NCBI RefSeq assembly: GCF_048553715.1
Contig: NZ_JBLZNC010000003.1
Span: 248,001 to 312,000 of the forward strand
Source: Sagittula sp048553715
GTDB taxonomy: Bacteria; Pseudomonadota; Alphaproteobacteria; Rhodobacterales; Rhodobacteraceae
Direction: 5' to 3'
DNA: 64,000 nt
This document shows, in pieces, positions 1 to 8,421 of this stretch (within the stretch, counting starts at the first letter, position 1; every line of letters starts with the position of its first letter). Position numbers and translations under genes: made by a program. The notes beneath the pieces are model-generated. The model did no database searches. It was not told the DNA's origin and saw only the letters and a list, made by a program, of their open reading frames with translations.

Positions 1-2
1 TC

Positions 3-1052
3 ACGGGGGGCGGTCCCGCCGTGGTGGTGCGCGGGGCCTCTGCCCGCTGGGCGGATGATCTTGTGGCGGATCTGCGTGCTTTGGGCCGCGATGTGCAGGT
101 CATCACAGGGCAGGGGGAGCCGTCCTTGCCCGCGCTAGTCACCCATTTGCAGGACCTGCGCCCCTTGCGCCCCGAAACGGTGGTCGCCGTGGGCGGCGGG
201 TCGGTCATCGATCTGGGCAAGGCGCTGGCGGCACTGTTGCCCGCCACGGGCGATCCGCTGGACCATCTCGAAGTCGTCGGTCAGGGGCTGCCGCTCACAA
301 CCGATCCTTTGTTTTATATCGCGGTGCCCACCACCTCCGGGACCGGTGCGGAGGCCACCAAAAACGCGGTGATCGACGTGCCGGAGCACCGCCGCAAAGT
401 ATCCTTGCGCGATGCGCGCATGTTGCCGGATGTGGCGGTTCTGGACGGCGCGCTGACCGATGGGACGCCTTGGCCGGTGACGCTGGCCTGCGGCATGGAC
501 GCGCTGACGCAATTGATCGAACCCTACCTCAGCAGCCGCGCGATGCCTGAAACCGATGCGATCTGTGCCGCAGCCATCGGTCCCACAATGCACGCGCTGA
601 TGACCCTTTCGCGCGGGGAGGACGCGCAGGCCCGCGACACTTTGTTGGCCGCAGCCCATCTGTCGGGCATCGCGCTGGCCAACGCAGGTCTGGGGGCGGT
701 GCACGGGCTGGCGGGGGTGATCGGCGGGCAAACCGGCGCCCCGCATGGTGCGATTTGTGCGCGCCTGCTGCCTGCGGTCCTGCGCGCCAATCGCCACGCC
801 TGTCAGCAGGCGGGGCTGTCCGTCGCGCGTTTTGACGATGTGGACCGCTGGGTCACGGCGGTCTGCACGGGCGACACCGCCGCTGATGCGCTGACAGGTT
901 TTCTGTCGGGCGCGCCGCTGGCACAGATGGGCGCTATGGAGGACGCCACCGTGGCCGATATGGCCGCGTCGTCCTCGTCTATGAAAGGCAACCCCGTCAG
1001 CCTGCCACCCGCCATTCTACAAGAGATACTGGCAGAGGGTCGCGCGCTCTAA
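3..1052 (+). CDS. Iron-containing alcohol dehydrogenase (5' end outside window)
   Basis: Group III (Fe-ADH) NAD(P)-dependent dehydrogenase oxidising or reducing an unidentified alcohol/aldehyde. Numbering from the first internal GTG (position 21), the nucleotide-binding GGGS lies at residues 58-61, PTTSGTGAE at about 103-111 and GMDALTQLIEPY at about 158-169; the C-terminal metal-site histidines fit H228 (AVHG) and H242 (APHG). The frame stays open to the left edge and only about 343 residues are visible against about 380 for the family, so the N-terminus is probably cut off. Odd point: the usual second metal ligand His of GMDALTH is Gln164 here, so metal use is uncertain. It ends tail-to-tail with the Ldh-family gene, the two stop codons overlapping. 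Substrate unknown. Confidence 0.85.
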   Translation, partial: TGGGPAVVVRGASARWADDLVADLRALGRDVQVITGQGEPSLPALVTHLQDLRPLRPETVVAVGGGSVIDLGKALAALLPATGDPLDHLEVVGQGLPLTTDPLFYIAVPTTSGTGAEATKNAVIDVPEHRRKVSLRDARMLPDVAVLDGALTDGTPWPVTLACGMDALTQLIEPYLSSRAMPETDAICAAAIGPTMHALMTLSRGEDAQARDTLLAAAHLSGIALANAGLGAVHGLAGVIGGQTGAPHGAICARLLPAVLRANRHACQQAGLSVARFDDVDRWVTAVCTGDTAADALTGFLSGAPLAQMGAMEDATVADMAASSSSMKGNPVSLPPAILQEILAEGRAL

Positions 1053-1060
1053 AGCGCGCG
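1041..1060. repeat. Perfect 8-bp inverted repeat over the overlapping stop codons
   Basis: CGCGCGCT, a CTAA loop, then AGCGCGCG. Both the plus-strand TAA and the minus-strand TAG lie in the loop. There is no T-tract on either side, so this is not a classical terminator; it may protect or end both convergent messages. Confidence 0.5.
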
Positions 1061-2053
1061 AATATCATCAATCAATTGCTTTGACACCTCGACAAAGCCC
1101 CGCGCCGTATTGCGGGCGCGGGCGGCGTAGCGCCGTTGCGACGGCAGCCGCGCCCCTTGCGCCCCGATCTCGGCAAACAGCCGCTCTGCCCGGGCATCGC
1201 CATCCGAGTGCTGCCCACCTGACAGCCGCTCCGGGTCAAAGGCGAGGATGATTTGCCCGTGAAACGGGGCCTCCGGGCGCCCTTGTGCATGGGCCATACT
1301 GTCGAGACTGGTGAGATCCCCGATCAAAGGGCCGGCCATCAGTTCGACCATGATCGACAGGGCCGAGCCTTTGTAGCCGCCAAAAGTGCACATGGCCCCG
1401 TCCATCGCGGCCTGCGGATCCGTGGTCGGCTGTCCCGCGCGATCCAGCGCGACGCCTTCGGGCAGGGGCTTGCCCGCACGGCGGTAAAGCTCGATTTCGC
1501 CCCGCGCAAAGGCCGATGTGGCAAAGTCGAAGACAAAAGGATCCTCCGAACGTGGCCAGCCAAAGGAAATCGGGTTCGTGCCCAAAGCGCCGCGCGTGCC
1601 GCCCGCAGGGGCGACCCATGCGTGGCTGGGCACCATCGACAGCGCCGCCAGACCTGCACGGTTGAGCTGTTCGATCTCGGGCCAGAGGGCGGAGAAATGG
1701 TAGCAGCGGTTCACCGCCAAGGCCGCGATCCCGAAGCTGCGCGCACGGTCGATCAACGGCGCCATCGCGGCCTGAACCGCACGCAGCGAAATGGCGCCCT
1801 TGGCATCGACGCGCACCACCGCGCTGTCGTCCAAGGTCAATTGCGGCTCAACCGTCGGATCCACCTGTCCGCTGCGGGTGGTTTCCACACACATAAACAG
1901 CCGGAACAGACCGTGGCTTCGGCAGTCATCCATCTGGCATGTGGTCAACATATCCGCGATGGCGCGCACATGGTTCGGCCCGTAGCCTGCTTTTTGCAGC
2001 GTTCGAGTCGCCAGATCGTGGACCTCGTCGCGGGTCAGCCGAAGTGTTGTCAT
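1049..2053 (-). CDS. Ldh family oxidoreductase (malate/L-lactate dehydrogenase-like)
   Basis: NAD(P)-dependent 2-oxoacid (or cyclic imino acid) reductase of the Ldh_2 fold, not the Rossmann LDH family. The protein is 334 aa, the family's usual length. Visible signatures are DCRSHGLFR near residue 43 with the conserved His, NRCYHFSALW near 113, GTNPISFGWPR and FGGYKGSALS. I chose the ATG preceded by AAAGGACCG; the longer open frame upstream lacks family similarity and runs into the next gene. Members include L-sulfolactate, ureidoglycolate and delta1-piperideine-2-carboxylate enzymes, and the substrate cannot be told from sequence alone. It may share a role with the convergent Fe-ADH. Confidence 0.88.
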   Translation of the reverse strand: MTTLRLTRDEVHDLATRTLQKAGYGPNHVRAIADMLTTCQMDDCRSHGLFRLFMCVETTRSGQVDPTVEPQLTLDDSAVVRVDAKGAISLRAVQAAMAPLIDRARSFGIAALAVNRCYHFSALWPEIEQLNRAGLAALSMVPSHAWVAPAGGTRGALGTNPISFGWPRSEDPFVFDFATSAFARGEIELYRRAGKPLPEGVALDRAGQPTTDPQAAMDGAMCTFGGYKGSALSIMVELMAGPLIGDLTSLDSMAHAQGRPEAPFHGQIILAFDPERLSGGQHSDGDARAERLFAEIGAQGARLPSQRRYAARARNTARGFVEVSKQLIDDIRAL

Positions 2054-2108
2054 GGTCGGTCCTTTGCGGTGGTTGCCCGCATAGGGGTAGCGCAGCGGGG
2101 CGCTATGC

Positions 2109-2804
2109 TCAAACCTGTGTCGCGGCTGGCAGATCACATTCGATGCAGCATGACCAATCATCAGGCGGCGTGGCAAAGCGGATCTGCCCGCCAAGGGTGC
2201 CGACGACTTTTCTGGCGATGGCCAGACCCATGCCGCTAAAGCCCGTTTCGTCCTTGGGTCGCAGGGTGTACAGTGGGGTAAAGACCTGTTCGTGAACTTC
2301 AGGGTCCACGCCAGGTCCATCGTCCAGAACGCAAAGGGCAATGCGATCCCCCTGCCTGTGGGATCTGACGGCAACCCGCCCGGCCGGATCGCCCCGATGG
2401 ACCACGGCATTGGACAGCAGTGCCGTAAGCAATCGGTCCAGATCATTCACGGGCGCGCGCGTTGCACCGTTCAGGTGGTCCACATCCAAAGTGTAGTTTT
2501 GTCGCTGCGGCAACGTCTGCCAAATGCGTTCCACCGCCGGGCGCAGCGCAATGGTGGTCGGCGCATCGGCAAGTCGCCCAACGCGGGACAGATCTGTCAG
2601 ACTGTCGAGCATTGCATCCATCCCGCGCGCGTATTTCTGCAGCATTTCAATATGTTCCCCGACCACCGGGGGAATGGCGGAACCGGAATCGGTCATATCC
2701 TCCTCGATCCAGTCGGGGATGACACGCATCGCGCGCGAGTAGGTCTTTAGATCATGGGTGATGATATAAAGCTGGGCTTCAAACTCTTGCTGCGCGTGGT
2801 CCAT
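2109..2804 (-). CDS. Soluble sensor histidine kinase
   Basis: Histidine kinase of 231 aa made only of transmitter domains. The H-box is IITHDLK with H17 as likely phospho-acceptor, of the phytochrome-type HDLK family; a helical dimerisation segment runs to about residue 75. The ATPase domain shows the N-box LLSNAVVH (N132), the G1 box DDGPGV (161-166) and the G2 box GMGLAI (191-196). There is no transmembrane segment, PAS or GAF domain, so it must sense through a partner or through its short N-terminus. It is divergently placed from a response regulator, which is probably its cognate partner. The start is the most upstream ATG; its ribosome binding site is weak, so a slightly different start is possible. 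Confidence 0.83.
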   Translation of the reverse strand: MDHAQQEFEAQLYIITHDLKTYSRAMRVIPDWIEEDMTDSGSAIPPVVGEHIEMLQKYARGMDAMLDSLTDLSRVGRLADAPTTIALRPAVERIWQTLPQRQNYTLDVDHLNGATRAPVNDLDRLLTALLSNAVVHRGDPAGRVAVRSHRQGDRIALCVLDDGPGVDPEVHEQVFTPLYTLRPKDETGFSGMGLAIARKVVGTLGGQIRFATPPDDWSCCIECDLPAATQV

Positions 2805-2979
2805 ATCAGGTTTTGCTCGGCGTTTGGTCTAGGGGGCCTTCGTAGCACGTCCTCAAACGACAGCCCAAACGCCTTCAATCGCGGTTTTGCGGCAAATTCG
2901 ATGAAATACCGAAGGAAGGAGTTTTTGGTTAATTCCGTGGTCTTGGGTAAGCAATCCGAGGTGGTGAAATGGCGGAGCG

Positions 2980-3663
2980 GTGAACGCAGTGGAACACAGA
3001 ACCGAGGATTTGCATAACGCGCACCCGCTGCCTTTTGGCGGTAACGACACACGCTCCAAAGGCACGTTCGAGGTGCTGGTGCTGGACGACAGCAATTTTG
3101 ATCGCAGCCGGATCGAACGGGCCTGTGGCAAGACCGGTTTGCCCATCAACACCTATATGACGTCCGATATCGAACAGTTTGAACAGGCCTTGGACGAACG
3201 GTCCTACGACGTCATTTTGATCGATTATATGCTGCCCAAGGGCAACGGGCTGGCGGCGCAACGTCTGGTGAACAACCATCCGATGAACTTTGCCGCCGCC
3301 GTGGTTATGATCTCGTCCGAAATGCGCACCGATGTGGCCGTGGCATCGATGAAAAAGGGATCGCTGGACTGCCTGAACAAGGATGCGCTGGACCCGGACA
3401 AACTGCGGGAAATCATGATCGCCTCGGCCAAGGTGTTTTCCGAAGCCTCCCGCCACTGGATCGGAGAGCTTTTGGCCCAGCAAAGGGTGCAAATCGCCAA
3501 AGACGTGGCCAAAGTCGTGCGCGACGAGATGGAGTTCGGCAAATTTATCGACACCATCGACAAACGCATCATCGACATGCTGGCCAGCAAGGGGCTCACA
3601 GACCCCGATGCATGGAATGTCTCTTATCTTTTCGACTCTGATGAGCCGCTGAAATTCCGCTAG
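2980..3663 (+). CDS. Response regulator with C-terminal helical domain
   Basis: A CheY-like receiver domain spans about residues 30-140: acidic pair DD36-37, phospho-acceptor D82 in LIDYMLPKGNG, the Ser of MISSE near 112 and conserved Lys134 (CLNKD). About 85 further residues, mostly helical and charged, follow with no recognisable DNA-binding, GGDEF or HD-GYP motif, so the output is probably a protein interaction. The GTG start is chosen because an upstream ATG frame stops at once; the N-terminal 30 residues look disordered. It is encoded opposite the histidine kinase with a 175-bp shared upstream region, the usual two-component arrangement. Targets unknown. Confidence 0.82.
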   Translation: MNAVEHRTEDLHNAHPLPFGGNDTRSKGTFEVLVLDDSNFDRSRIERACGKTGLPINTYMTSDIEQFEQALDERSYDVILIDYMLPKGNGLAAQRLVNNHPMNFAAAVVMISSEMRTDVAVASMKKGSLDCLNKDALDPDKLREIMIASAKVFSEASRHWIGELLAQQRVQIAKDVAKVVRDEMEFGKFIDTIDKRIIDMLASKGLTDPDAWNVSYLFDSDEPLKFR

Positions 3664-3754
3664 ACCACAGTGTAGAAGTTTTCGGTGGCAGCCGCCCGAC
3701 GGTCCGGCATAATCCCGACATACCACGGGGGCCGACACAAAACGGGGGAGTGTG

Positions 3755-4750
3755 ATGCTGAAACGCAATTTGGGCAGCGATGGGCCAGAGATATCGGCTT
3801 TGGGCGTAGGAGGGATGTCTTTTTCAGACTTCTACGGCCCTGTGACCGAAGACCAGTCCCATGCCATTCTCGATGCGGCCGTGGATGCGGGGGTGACCCA
3901 TGTGGATACGTCCAACATCTACGGCATGGGGCGGTCCGAACAGGCCATCGGAACTTGGCTTGCCAAACGCGGCGGCCCCAGCCCTTTCCTGATCGCCACC
4001 AAGGCTGGCATCACAACGGACGCCACGGGCCAGCGGTGTTTCGACAATTCGCCCGAACATCTCGAATCCGAGCTTGATGCCAGCCTGTCCCGGCTCGGCG
4101 TCGATCGTGTGGATCTGTTCTATGTCCACCGCCGCGACCAGCGCATCCCGATCGAGGAGGTGGTCGAAAGTCTCGTTGCCCTGCAGCAAAAGGGAAAGAT
4201 CGCGGCCTTTGGTTTTTCCGAAATCTCGCCCGCCTCGCTGCGCCGCGCCGCCCGCGTGGCCCCCGTTGCGGCGGTGCAGTCGGAATATTCTCTGCAAACG
4301 CGTCTGCCGGAATTGGGTCTGATCCAGACCTGCGAGGCGTTGGGCACCACATTGGTCGCATTCTCATCGGTCGGGCGCGGCTTGCTGACGGATCGCCCGC
4401 CCCAGCCCGGAAAATTCGATGACAACCCGTTCATGTCCAGCAACCCGCGATTTGCGCCGGGCAATCTGGAACGCAACCTACAGGCCAGTGCGGGCTTTCG
4501 CGACCTCGCCGCAGAGGTCGGGGTGCCTGCAGCGGCCTTGGCCATCGCTTGGGTTCTGGGCCAAAGCCGCAGCATCGTCACGATACCGGGCACCCGTTCT
4601 TGCGCCCATTTTGCCGAATTGGTGCAGGGGGCCGAAAGCCTGATGGACCCCGAACTGATCCTTGAGATCGAGCGGCGGCTGCCCGTGGGCTGGTGTCACG
4701 GGGATCGCTATTCGGTTGCGCAATCCAATGGCCCCGAGGGGTATTGCTAA
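3755..4750 (+). CDS. Aldo/keto reductase
   Basis: NADPH-dependent carbonyl reductase of the AKR superfamily, 331 aa, (beta/alpha)8 fold. The catalytic tetrad is complete: D51 and Y56 in DTSNIYG, K83 in ATKAG and H126 in YVHRRD. The C-terminal cofactor segment VTIPGTRS is present. The ATG is chosen over an adjacent GTG because GGGGGAG lies at correct spacing. It is closest in feel to the IolS/YajO-like group that works on small aldehydes; the physiological substrate is not deducible. It converges on cobS with only two bases between the stops. Confidence 0.9.
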   Translation: MLKRNLGSDGPEISALGVGGMSFSDFYGPVTEDQSHAILDAAVDAGVTHVDTSNIYGMGRSEQAIGTWLAKRGGPSPFLIATKAGITTDATGQRCFDNSPEHLESELDASLSRLGVDRVDLFYVHRRDQRIPIEEVVESLVALQQKGKIAAFGFSEISPASLRRAARVAPVAAVQSEYSLQTRLPELGLIQTCEALGTTLVAFSSVGRGLLTDRPPQPGKFDDNPFMSSNPRFAPGNLERNLQASAGFRDLAAEVGVPAAALAIAWVLGQSRSIVTIPGTRSCAHFAELVQGAESLMDPELILEIERRLPVGWCHGDRYSVAQSNGPEGYC

Positions 4751-4752
4751 GC

Positions 4753-5487
4753 TTAAGCCAAAGACAGGATCGCCAGTCCGGCGGTCTCCGACAAAAGCTG
4801 TGTCGCGCCGCAGATGTCGCCGGTTTGACCACCGATGCGACGGCGCGCACGCCGGGCCACAAACAGGGAAACCGTTCCCATCGCCAATGCGGCCGCCAGT
4901 CCCAGCCAGCCAAAGCAGCTCATCAAAGCCACGGACAAAACCGCGCCCAACAGATAGGGGCGGCGCGACCCTCCGGCGGATTGCCCCAATCCGTCCTCCC
5001 GCGCGGCGGGCAATTCGACCAGAACGACCAGCATGGCCAGACGGCTGGCCACCGCCACGCTGATCAACGCCAGTCCCCCATGGGCCGTGTCCGCCAGCGC
5101 CAGCACCCAGATCAGGGCACAAAGGCCAAGCGCCACGGCACCGTAACTGCCCAACCGGCTGTCGCGCATGATCTGCAGGACATGCGCGCGGTCGCGACCG
5201 CCGCCCAGACCGTCCGCCGTATCCGCCAGCCCGTCGAAATGCAGCGCCCCTGTGATCATCACCTGCGCGGCAAGCGCCAGTGCCGCGGCCAGCAGTGGCG
5301 CAAACCCCAACGCGCCAAGCACGACCCAGCCCCCCGCCACCATGGCGCCGACGATCAGCCCGACCAGCGGAAAGGCCCATCGCACCTGCGCCAGATCCGG
5401 CACCGGATCTGACAGGCGGCCCACAGGCAGGCGGGTGAGAAACATCACCGCCAGCCGCGCCTCGTCAAACCAGCGGCGCCTAGCCAC
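4753..5487 (-). CDS. cobS: Adenosylcobinamide-GDP ribazoletransferase (cobalamin synthase)
   Basis: Final-step integral membrane enzyme joining AdoCbi-GDP and alpha-ribazole(-phosphate) to give adenosylcobalamin (CobV in Pseudomonas nomenclature). It is 244 aa with several hydrophobic helices. Visible family signatures are FLTRLPVG near the N-terminus, GALHFDGLADTADG (acidic metal-binding loop) and MRDSRLGSYG. The GTG start overlaps the cobT stop and gives the normal family length; the longer open frame upstream only mirrors cobT. It is the last gene of the cobU-cobT-cobS operon, with overlaps indicating translational coupling. Confidence 0.93.
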   Translation of the reverse strand: MARRRWFDEARLAVMFLTRLPVGRLSDPVPDLAQVRWAFPLVGLIVGAMVAGGWVVLGALGFAPLLAAALALAAQVMITGALHFDGLADTADGLGGGRDRAHVLQIMRDSRLGSYGAVALGLCALIWVLALADTAHGGLALISVAVASRLAMLVVLVELPAAREDGLGQSAGGSRRPYLLGAVLSVALMSCFGWLGLAAALAMGTVSLFVARRARRRIGGQTGDICGATQLLSETAGLAILSLA

Positions 5488-6496
5488 CGGACACTTGCGC
5501 CTCTGCAAAGGTTGCCATGCCATTGTGGCACTCCAGCGCCGCGCGCAGCACCGACAGGGCCAAGGCTGCGCCCGATCCTTCGCCAAGCGCCATGTCCAGC
5601 GTCAGAACAGGGGTCTTGCCCATGGCGTCCAGCAGGCGCGCATGGCCGGGTTCGGCGCTTTGGTGCCCCACGATACAATGATCAAGGAACGCCGGATCGG
5701 CGGCAAACAGCGGGGCCACCGCCGCCGTGCAGATGTAGCCGTCAAGGATCACGGGAATGCGGCGGGCGCGCGCCTCGATCACGGCGCCGCAGATCGCCGC
5801 CTGTTCGCGTCCGCCATAGGCGCAGAGCAGCGCAAGCCCCGTCGCATCGGCGTGCATCTGGCGGCCCTGTTCGATCACGCGGGCCTTCAGCGCCTTGCCT
5901 TCGGCGTCGGACCCTGTGCCGCGCCCGACCCAATCCGCAGCGTCACCGCCAAAGGCCGCACAGGCCAGCGCCGCCGCGACGGTGGAATTGCCGATGCCCA
6001 TCTCGCCAAGGATCAGGGTGCCCGCGCTGGGCGGGATGGCCGCCGCACCGCGCGCCATCGCCTCCAGCACCTCGGCCTCGGTCATGGCGCGCCCTTCGGA
6101 GAAATCCGCAGTGGGGCGGTCAAGATCCAACGCCACCACCTCCAGATCGGCCCCGCTGGCACGACACAGCTGGTTGATCGCCGCGCCGCCATGTTCGAAA
6201 TTCGCCACCATTTGGGCGGTGACCTCTTGCGGAAAAGGGTTCACCCCCTTGGCGCAGATCCCGTGGTTGCCCGCAAACACAATGGCCTGCGCCTGCCCGA
6301 CAGAGGGACGCTCGCTGCGCTGCCACCCCGCCATAAAACAGGCGAGATCTTCGAGCCGGCCCAAGGCTTTGGGCGGTTTGGTCAGGCTGTCCTGACGGGC
6401 GCGCGCGGCGGCAATGGCATCGGCGTCGGCGTCTGGCAGGGTTGCGGCAAGGGCCTCGACCTCGGCCAATGTGGTCAGATCAGATAGGAGTGTCAT
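5480..6496 (-). CDS. cobT: Nicotinate-nucleotide--dimethylbenzimidazole phosphoribosyltransferase
   Basis: Transfers phosphoribose from nicotinate mononucleotide to 5,6-dimethylbenzimidazole, giving alpha-ribazole 5'-phosphate for the lower ligand of B12 (CobU in the Pseudomonas system). It is 338 aa, the family's usual length. Conserved pieces seen are ILGEMGIGNST, DGYICTAAV, HQSAEPGH and the C-terminal LGEGSGAALAL that carries the catalytic Glu. It overlaps cobU upstream and cobS downstream, so the three loop-assembly genes form one coupled unit. bluB, which makes the base, is not seen in this window. Confidence 0.95.
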   Translation of the reverse strand: MTLLSDLTTLAEVEALAATLPDADADAIAAARARQDSLTKPPKALGRLEDLACFMAGWQRSERPSVGQAQAIVFAGNHGICAKGVNPFPQEVTAQMVANFEHGGAAINQLCRASGADLEVVALDLDRPTADFSEGRAMTEAEVLEAMARGAAAIPPSAGTLILGEMGIGNSTVAAALACAAFGGDAADWVGRGTGSDAEGKALKARVIEQGRQMHADATGLALLCAYGGREQAAICGAVIEARARRIPVILDGYICTAAVAPLFAADPAFLDHCIVGHQSAEPGHARLLDAMGKTPVLTLDMALGEGSGAALALSVLRAALECHNGMATFAEAQVSGG

Positions 6497-7004
6497 TGGG
6501 TTTCACCTTGATTGGGCAGCCTGCGACGGTCAGGATCACGGTCTCCGAGATCTCGGCCACGCGGCGGTTCAGCCAGCCTGCGGCATCACGAAAATCGCGC
6601 GCCAGTTTGTTGTCGGGCACAATGCCTGCGCCCACCTCGTTTGTCACCAGCACCACAGGTGCGCTTTGTTGCGTCAGCACATCACACAGCTGTTCCGTTG
6701 CGGCACGCCAATCGCGCTCGGACAGCATCAGATTGGTCAGCCACAGCGTCAGGCAATCAACCAGCCTTGGATCGCCGCCATCGCTGTCGCGCAGCGCGCT
6801 GCACAGATCCATGGGCGCGTGCAGGTTGGTCCATTCCGCGCCGCGCCGGTCCTGGTGGGTTTTGATGCGGGCGCGCATCTCATCGTCCCAGGCTTCGGCC
6901 GTGGCGATATAGATGGCGCGTCCCGTCGGGCGCAGCGCCAGCCGTTCGGCCAGTTCGGACTTTCCCGAACGTGCCCCGCCCGTGATGAGTATCGACTTTT
7001 CCAT
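6480..7004 (-). CDS. cobU: Adenosylcobinamide kinase/adenosylcobinamide-phosphate guanylyltransferase
   Basis: Bifunctional enzyme phosphorylating adenosylcobinamide and then adding GMP to give AdoCbi-GDP (CobP in Pseudomonas). It is 174 aa. The P-loop GGARSGKS spans residues 9-16 from the chosen ATG; the His that carries GMP fits the KTHQDRR segment, and the typical VTNEVGAGIVPDN is present. The open frame extends 30 residues upstream, but that part has no family similarity and overlaps the divergent gene's leader, so the internal Met is taken. First gene of cobU-cobT-cobS, divergent from the CobC-like phosphatase. Confidence 0.94.
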   Translation of the reverse strand: MEKSILITGGARSGKSELAERLALRPTGRAIYIATAEAWDDEMRARIKTHQDRRGAEWTNLHAPMDLCSALRDSDGGDPRLVDCLTLWLTNLMLSERDWRAATEQLCDVLTQQSAPVVLVTNEVGAGIVPDNKLARDFRDAAGWLNRRVAEISETVILTVAGCPIKVKPNDTPI

Positions 7005-7029
7005 GATCTCGTGAAAAAGCAGGTTCGCC

Positions 7030-7053
7030 CCGTTTTGAAAAGCCTCAAAACGG
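7030..7053. promoter_or_regulatory. 9-bp inverted repeat between divergent cobU and cobC
   Basis: CCGTTTTGA, six bases, then TCAAAACGG: a perfect inverted repeat in the 77-bp divergent spacer. It could be a regulator site serving both operons or a 5' leader hairpin. No T-tract follows. Confidence 0.4.
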
Positions 7054-7081
7054 CGCAATAGACGTAAGGACAGCACAGGCG

Positions 7082-7657
7082 ATGGCACAGGCACGGGCGG
7101 AACTGATCCTGATACGGCATGCGCCGGTGGCGGTGCCGGGACGTTTGGCGGGCCGCACGGATTTCCCCGCGCGCATCGAGGCGGACGCCGTGGCGGCGTT
7201 GCGCGCCATGCTGCCCGATCCGCAATGCGTGATCACCAGCCCTGCGCGCCGCTGCGTGTCTACCGCGCAGGCGCTGTTTCCTGACCATCAGGCGGCGGAA
7301 GACGCGCGCCTGTGGGAGCAGAATTTCGGCCGCTACGATGGCGCGGCGCTCAGCGATCTTCCCGACATCGGAGAGCTGGACGGACCCGCGCTGGCGGCCC
7401 ATCGCTGGCCGGGTGGCGAAAGCTTTGACGACCTGTGTGACCGGATCGCGCCCGCACTGTCCGAGATCGCCAAGCAGGCCGTGGGGCCGGTGGCGGTGGT
7501 GGCCCATGCCGGTGTGATCCGCGCTGCGCTGGGGCAGGTTCTGGGCGCGCGTGGCGGGGCATTGGCGTTCGAGATCGCGCCGCTGTCGGCCACCCGTTTG
7601 GGCGTCTGGCAGGGCGCTGCCGTGTCGGTGCGTCAGGTCAACGGGGGCGGGCTGTGA
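7082..7657 (+). CDS. cobC: Histidine phosphatase family protein, likely alpha-ribazole phosphatase
   Basis: Phosphoglycerate-mutase-like phosphatase of 191 aa. The catalytic RHA motif is at residues 12-14 (H13 phospho-acceptor), with SPARRC, WPGGES and the second catalytic His in VAHAG. In cobalamin clusters such proteins remove phosphate from alpha-ribazole-5'-phosphate or adenosylcobalamin-5'-phosphate; that specific role is inferred from context. The stop overlaps the GTG of the next gene, heading a four-gene run (phosphatase, GHMP kinase, cbiB, cobD) for the late and aminopropanol steps. Confidence 0.85.
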   Translation: MAQARAELILIRHAPVAVPGRLAGRTDFPARIEADAVAALRAMLPDPQCVITSPARRCVSTAQALFPDHQAAEDARLWEQNFGRYDGAALSDLPDIGELDGPALAAHRWPGGESFDDLCDRIAPALSEIAKQAVGPVAVVAHAGVIRAALGQVLGARGGALAFEIAPLSATRLGVWQGAAVSVRQVNGGGL

Positions 7658-8421
7658 CACGGGTTGCGGGGCATTTCGGCGAATGGCTGCAGGGGTTGAT
7701 GGACGGGCAGGTGGTCTTGGTGACCGTGGCCTGCGACGCGCTGGCGGTCAGCAGCCATCGCGATGGCACGGCGTTGTTCCCGGACCCTGTCTTGCGCGCG
7801 TTTGCTGACGGTCTGGGGCTGACAGGGCCGCTGCCCAAGGTGCGTGCCGACATGCCCGCAGGCGGCGGGGCAGGGGCATCCACAGCGGCTTTGGTCGCGG
7901 TGGCGCGGGCCATGGGGTTTCAGGGCAGCGCCGAGCAGTTGGCGCAGGCCTGCCTTGCGGTCGAAGGGGCCTGTGATCCCGTGATGTTCGACGCGCCGGA
8001 CCGCAGGCTGTGGGCCTCGCGCGCAGCGCGCAGCGTGGCGGATTTCCCGCGGCCGCCGCCCTGCACCGTGGTGGGCGGCTTCTGGGGCGCGCCCGAGCGT
8101 ACGGACCCGAACGATAGCAATTTCGCCGACGTGGGCGATCTGGTCACCGCATGGCGCAGCGCGGTCGCGGCGCAAGACCTGAGTGCCGCCGCCGCTGTGG
8201 CCACGCAATCGGCGCAGCGGTGTGCTGCGCGGCGCGGCGGTGCCGGTCCGATGCCGGATCTGCGCCGCAGCCTGGGCGCTTTGGGAGAGCTGCGCGCCCA
8301 TACCGGATCAGCACGCGGGCTGATCTTTGCCCGTGGGGCGGTGCCGGACCAGGCGCTGCCTGCCTTGCGCGCCGCCGGTTTGACGGATGTGCTGCGCTTT
8401 GACACGGGAGGTGCGCCATGA
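7654..8421 (+). CDS. GHMP kinase, PduX-like L-threonine kinase
   Basis: Probable ATP-dependent kinase making L-threonine-O-3-phosphate, the precursor of the aminopropanol linker of B12. It is 255 aa. The N-terminal AGHFGEWLQG resembles the PduX start, and PAGGGAGASTAALVA matches the GHMP glycine-rich ATP loop. The GTG overlaps the upstream TGA and the stop overlaps cbiB. Directly downstream are CbiB and threonine-phosphate decarboxylase, which consume its product through aminopropanol phosphate; this context carries much of the functional call. The C-terminal third is weakly conserved, as is usual in the family. Confidence 0.78.
   Translation: MTRVAGHFGEWLQGLMDGQVVLVTVACDALAVSSHRDGTALFPDPVLRAFADGLGLTGPLPKVRADMPAGGGAGASTAALVAVARAMGFQGSAEQLAQACLAVEGACDPVMFDAPDRRLWASRAARSVADFPRPPPCTVVGGFWGAPERTDPNDSNFADVGDLVTAWRSAVAAQDLSAAAAVATQSAQRCAARRGGAGPMPDLRRSLGALGELRAHTGSARGLIFARGAVPDQALPALRAAGLTDVLRFDTGGAP

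Noticed and set aside
2929..3768. Minus-strand open frame opposite the response regulator
   Set aside because: Shadow of a gene with intact receiver-domain residues.
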